From positions 1 to 9,330 of the forward strand of contig JAQBNY010000150.1 of NCBI GenBank assembly GCA_028288315.1: a DNA stretch of 9,330 bases. Reading direction: 5' to 3'. A program made the position numbers and the translations under genes. Shown one piece after another: positions 6,190 through 9,330 of this stretch. Position 1 is the stretch's first letter, and each line of letters begins with the position of its first letter. The notes under the pieces are model-generated. The model worked only from the letters and a program-made list of their open reading frames with translations. It had not been told where the DNA came from and did not search any database. This stretch comes from Mucilaginibacter sp. (GTDB lineage: Bacteria; Bacteroidota; Bacteroidia; Sphingobacteriales; Sphingobacteriaceae).

Positions 6190-7904
6190 TGTCGCAACCT
6201 AATCATAAATTAATTATATATCAACTGCTGCCGCGGCTTTTCGGCAATGCCAATACCACCAACAAAATATATGGTTCTGTTGAAGAGAATGGTGTTGGTA
6301 AACTTAACGATATTACAGATAAGGCCCTTGAAGAGATCCAGTCAATGGGTTTTAGTCATGTTTGGTATACAGGAGTAATTGAACACGCCACCATGACGGA
6401 TCATTCTGCCCATGGCATCAAGATAGACGACCCGGATGTGGTAAAAGGCCGCGCAGGCTCACCATATGCTATTAAAGATTATTACGATATAGCGCCAGAT
6501 CTGGCTGTTGATGTAAACAACCGTATAGCCGAGTTTAAAGAGCTGGTTGCCCGTACGCACAATAATAATTTAAAAGTAATTATAGATTTTGTACCTAACC
6601 ATGTAGCTCGTACCTATACATCAGATGCCAAGCCTGCCGGCGTGCGTGATTTTGGTGAGGACGATGATAATACCCTGCATTTTGCCCCCGCTAATGATTT
6701 TTACTACATGCCCGGCTATCCCTTTATAGTGCCTGGAGGTTACAATCCCGGTGGTGATGAGTTTACATCGCCGCTAAAGGATGGCAAGTTTGATGAGTTC
6801 CCGGCTAAAGCAACGGGTAACGATGTTTTTAATCCGGCACCATCAATTAATGATTGGTTTGAGACCCTTAAACTAAACTATGGCGTTCACTACCTTGATG
6901 GTAAAAAGTCATATTTTGACCCTATACCACCGCTGTGGAACAAAATGTATCATATTTTAAGTTATTGGGCAGATATGGGTGTGGATGGTTTCCGTTGTGA
7001 CATGATAGATATAGTGCCTATTGAATTCTGGGCGTGGTTCATTCCTAAATTAAAAGAAACTTATCCTTATCTTATCTTCATCGGCGAAACTTACGATGAA
7101 AATCAATATTACAATTACATACAAAATGGCCGGTTTGATTATCTGTATGATAAGGTGGGCCTTTATGATGCTATCCGCAGTCTCACCCGTAATGAACCCG
7201 GCGCCAACACCTGGCGAATAAACGATATTTGGAATAATCATTCACGCGGCATTGACCAGCACATGCTGCGTTTTATGGAGAACCACGATGAGCAACGCAT
7301 AGCGAGCCGGGAATTTGCAGGCGATGGATTACTGGCCGTTCCGGGAATGATAGTAAGTGCTACATTAGCCACAGGGCCCGTCATGATCTATTCAGGGCAG
7401 GAGGTGGGCGAGCCCGCTGCAGGTGCATCAGGCTTTAGCGGGGATGACGGGCGTACCACTATTTTTGATTACTGGGGATTACCCGAACATCAAAAATGGA
7501 TGAGTAATGGCAAGTTTGACGGCGGTCAATTATCAGCACAACAAAAAGAACTGCACGACTTTTACAGCAAGCTGTTAAATACAGTTAAAAATAACGATGC
7601 CCTACGCTGGGGTAGCTTCTATGAATTGATGATTACTAATGAGCAACAACCGGGTTTCGATGCAATGTTGTATATTTATTTGCGTTATACTTTTCAACAG
7701 CGTGTGTTGGTTATTGTGAATTTTAGCCGCCATGATAAGTCTATCAAACTAAAATTACCTCAAGATCTTATTGGTCAATTTAACCTGAAAGATGAAGTAA
7801 CTTTTACAGATTTGTTACGTAATAATAGTTTTAAAACTAACAATATACAGGAAGGTGTGGATATAACCGTGAATGCTGCGAGTGGTTTATTATTAAGTTT
7901 ATAA
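6189..7904 (+). CDS. GH13 alpha-amylase family enzyme, cytoplasmic
   Basis: The 571-residue protein is a GH13 (alpha-amylase clan) enzyme acting on alpha-glucosidic bonds by a retaining mechanism. All four conserved regions are present: I, DFVPNH (133-138); II, GVDGFRCDM (264-272) with nucleophile Asp271; III, FIGETYDE (297-304) with acid/base Glu300; IV, ENHDEQR (364-370) with Asp367. The barrel begins almost at the N-terminus (LIIYQLLPRLFGN, 8-20), with no signal peptide or starch-binding domain. An all-beta C-terminal domain runs from about residue 485 to the end. The ATG shares one base with the GH65 stop (TAATG), so the two are almost surely co-transcribed and translationally coupled. 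Likely substrates are imported maltodextrins. Hydrolase versus transglycosidase activity, and subfamily, cannot be decided from motifs alone. Confidence 0.9.
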   Translation: MSQPNHKLIIYQLLPRLFGNANTTNKIYGSVEENGVGKLNDITDKALEEIQSMGFSHVWYTGVIEHATMTDHSAHGIKIDDPDVVKGRAGSPYAIKDYYDIAPDLAVDVNNRIAEFKELVARTHNNNLKVIIDFVPNHVARTYTSDAKPAGVRDFGEDDDNTLHFAPANDFYYMPGYPFIVPGGYNPGGDEFTSPLKDGKFDEFPAKATGNDVFNPAPSINDWFETLKLNYGVHYLDGKKSYFDPIPPLWNKMYHILSYWADMGVDGFRCDMIDIVPIEFWAWFIPKLKETYPYLIFIGETYDENQYYNYIQNGRFDYLYDKVGLYDAIRSLTRNEPGANTWRINDIWNNHSRGIDQHMLRFMENHDEQRIASREFAGDGLLAVPGMIVSATLATGPVMIYSGQEVGEPAAGASGFSGDDGRTTIFDYWGLPEHQKWMSNGKFDGGQLSAQQKELHDFYSKLLNTVKNNDALRWGSFYELMITNEQQPGFDAMLYIYLRYTFQQRVLVIVNFSRHDKSIKLKLPQDLIGQFNLKDEVTFTDLLRNNSFKTNNIQEGVDITVNAASGLLLSL

Positions 7905-7920
7905 TTCTTTTCTAAAATAA

Positions 7921-7966
7921 AAAGCCAGTAGCTTGTTTGGCTTAATTATGGCTTTAATATAATTAA
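7921..7966. other. Overlapping inverted repeats between the GH13 and GH31 genes
   Basis: AAAGCCA (7921-7927) can pair with TGGCTT (7938-7943, 6 bp) or with the second copy TGGCTTT (7949-7955, 7 bp). Independently, TTAATTAT (7942-7949) and ATAATTAA (7959-7966) are perfect 8-bp inverted arms with a 9-nt spacer that contains most of the second copy. These structures exclude each other in RNA. No T-run follows, so this is not a standard terminator. It could be a weak terminator, processing hairpin or operator. The rest of the 159-bp gap (7905-8063) shows only a 7-of-8 -7-like match, GAACTTTG (8048-8055), with no -33. Confidence 0.4.
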
Positions 7967-8063
7967 CAAATCGCTTATTCGCTGTTGTAACACATAGCCG
8001 ACATAATAATTGTACTTTATACAGGTTTAATCTGAGATAAAGTATTTGAACTTTGTATTTTTT

Positions 8064-9330
8064 ATGGAACAAAATGTATCAAATCCAAGCACTGAACTTT
8101 TGACAGCCAAGCTTTTAGAAGCTGATGAGCTAATGGAAGAAGAAGAGTTTCGGCATTTAAATAACCCCGCTGAGGGAATAAAACCTATTGTAAAAAAATA
8201 TCTGGGTACCCCAAATCATGCAGAACAATTGGGGAATAAATTCTACTTTACTGATGGTGATGCCAGTGTTGAAGTTATTGTAGCAACAAACGAGATCATA
8301 CGCATAAGAGTAGCACCTCACAGTGTTTTTTTGGAAGATTTTTCATATGCCGTTCCCAAACTACCTCACAAGGCAGTTGAGTTTACTTTGTTTGAGAATG
8401 AGAAGGAATTTAGGGTAAGTACGCCGGCTGTAAATTGCCATATTCGTAAACTGGATTTTTTTATATCCTTTTCTGATAAAAATGATCATGTAACCAGTGC
8501 CGATGCCGTGCCTATGCACTGGGAAGAGAATACCCAATTTGGCGGTTACTATGTGTTTTGCACTAAAACCTGCCATGATGAAGAAAGCTTTTTTGGCTTG
8601 GGCGATAAAGCTACCGAGTTTAATTTGCGCGGTAAACGCCTTACTAACTGGAATACCGATGCTTATTCATTTAGTTTTAATCAGGATCCGCTTTACCGTT
8701 CAATTCCGTTTTACATAAGCGTAAATGAAGGTATTGCCCATGGTATTTTCTTTGATAATACTTTTAAGGCACATTTTGACTTTGGGGCAGAAGACCGTAC
8801 CAAAACCAGTTTTTGGTCTGACGGTGGCGAACTGCTGTATTACTATATCCACGGGCCGCACATGATGGATGTGGTAAAGAATTATCATCTGCTTACAGGT
8901 ACACATCCAATGCCGCCGCTTTGGGCACTGGGCTATCACCAATGCCGCTGGAGCTACTATCCGGAAAATAAAGTTAAGGTTATAGCCAACGGCTTCCGTC
9001 AAAACCGGATCCCATGTGATGGCATTTATCTGGATATTGATTATATGGATGGTTACCGCTGCTTTACCTGGAGCCCTAAGTATTTTCCTAATCCTAAGAA
9101 AATGATTGCCGAGCTAGCTTCGGCAGGCTTTAAAACAGTTGTTATTATTGATCCCGGAATTCGTGTAGATGATAATTATTCGGTATTTAAAGAAGGTAAA
9201 GAGAATAGATATTTTTGCCGCCGAAGTGATGATTACTTTATGGAGGGCCATGTTTGGCCTGGTCGTTGCCAGTTTCCTGATTTTACCAACCCGGAGGTAC
9301 GCGAATGGTGGGGCGATTTGTTTGATGACC
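8064..9330 (+). CDS. GH31 alpha-glucosidase, N-terminal part (3' end outside window)
   Basis: The open frame gives 422 residues and runs off the window. GH31 alpha-glucosidases release glucose from non-reducing ends of alpha-glucans. An N-terminal beta-sandwich spans about residues 40-265 (FFGLGDKATEFNLRG at 176-190, YRSIPFYIS at 211-219, the usual substrate-loop region). The barrel starts at PPLWALGYHQCRWSYYP (284-300). The sugar-binding DIDYMDGYRCFTW follows at 324-336 and WPGRCQFPDFTNP at 398-410. The catalytic nucleophile block (W-x-D-M-N-E-P) should lie just past the window. The protein starts with an acidic stretch (ADELMEEEEF, 20-29) and has no signal peptide, so it is probably cytoplasmic. 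An in-frame ATG at 8133 (residue 24) is an alternative start. It lies 159 bp after GH13 on the same strand and may have its own promoter. Confidence 0.9.
   Translation, partial: MEQNVSNPSTELLTAKLLEADELMEEEEFRHLNNPAEGIKPIVKKYLGTPNHAEQLGNKFYFTDGDASVEVIVATNEIIRIRVAPHSVFLEDFSYAVPKLPHKAVEFTLFENEKEFRVSTPAVNCHIRKLDFFISFSDKNDHVTSADAVPMHWEENTQFGGYYVFCTKTCHDEESFFGLGDKATEFNLRGKRLTNWNTDAYSFSFNQDPLYRSIPFYISVNEGIAHGIFFDNTFKAHFDFGAEDRTKTSFWSDGGELLYYYIHGPHMMDVVKNYHLLTGTHPMPPLWALGYHQCRWSYYPENKVKVIANGFRQNRIPCDGIYLDIDYMDGYRCFTWSPKYFPNPKKMIAELASAGFKTVVIIDPGIRVDDNYSVFKEGKENRYFCRRSDDYFMEGHVWPGRCQFPDFTNPEVREWWGDLFDD

Noticed and set aside
8497..9002. Short open frames in other frames and on the minus strand (8497-8718, 8700-9002)
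   Set aside because: They lie fully inside the GH31 reading frame, whose conserved motifs run continuously from 8064 to the window end; they have no recognisable domains.

Overview
The window looks like chromosomal DNA from a Bacteroidetes bacterium, most likely family Sphingobacteriaceae (Pedobacter/Mucilaginibacter-like). This assignment is inference from several signs: moderate-to-low GC, no Shine-Dalgarno sequence before any start, an exact Bacteroidetes-type -7 promoter element (TAnnTTTG) before pyrR, and protein sequences typical of that group. No database search was possible.

Left part (1-2381, all + strand): the 3' end of rpsA (ribosomal protein S1) closes with a strong intrinsic terminator. 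A new transcription unit then starts, pyrR (PRPP-binding UPRT-like regulator) followed by pyrB (aspartate carbamoyltransferase catalytic chain). The two pyr genes are separated by 103 bp that hold three kinds of repetitive sequence, including a dispersed-type 'TCATTGCGAGG..CGAAGCAAT' element with two interleaved stems.

Middle (2400-3701, - strand): one flavin-dependent amine oxidase family gene, convergent with pyrB (18 bp gap) and divergent from the sugar genes. The 166-bp divergent region carries an AT-rich palindrome (8-bp perfect arms, 11-bp arms with one mismatch), a good operator candidate.

Right part (3868-9330, + strand): an alpha-glucan utilisation cluster of a GH65 maltose-phosphorylase-like enzyme, a GH13 alpha-amylase-family enzyme whose start overlaps the GH65 stop (TAATG), and after 159 bp a GH31 alpha-glucosidase cut by the window end. 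None of the three has a signal peptide. The inferred scheme is intracellular: maltose and short maltodextrins are imported, GH13 and GH31 shorten or hydrolyse them, and GH65 splits maltose with phosphate into beta-glucose 1-phosphate and glucose. The beta-phosphoglucomutase, transporter, regulator and SusC/SusD genes often found with such clusters are not in the window.

Overall this is mostly ordinary core and catabolic gene content. I see no CRISPR array, insertion sequence, phage gene, tRNA or rRNA, and no convincing new system. The most interesting unexplained signals are the non-coding structures at 1351-1440, 3804-3827 and 7921-7966.
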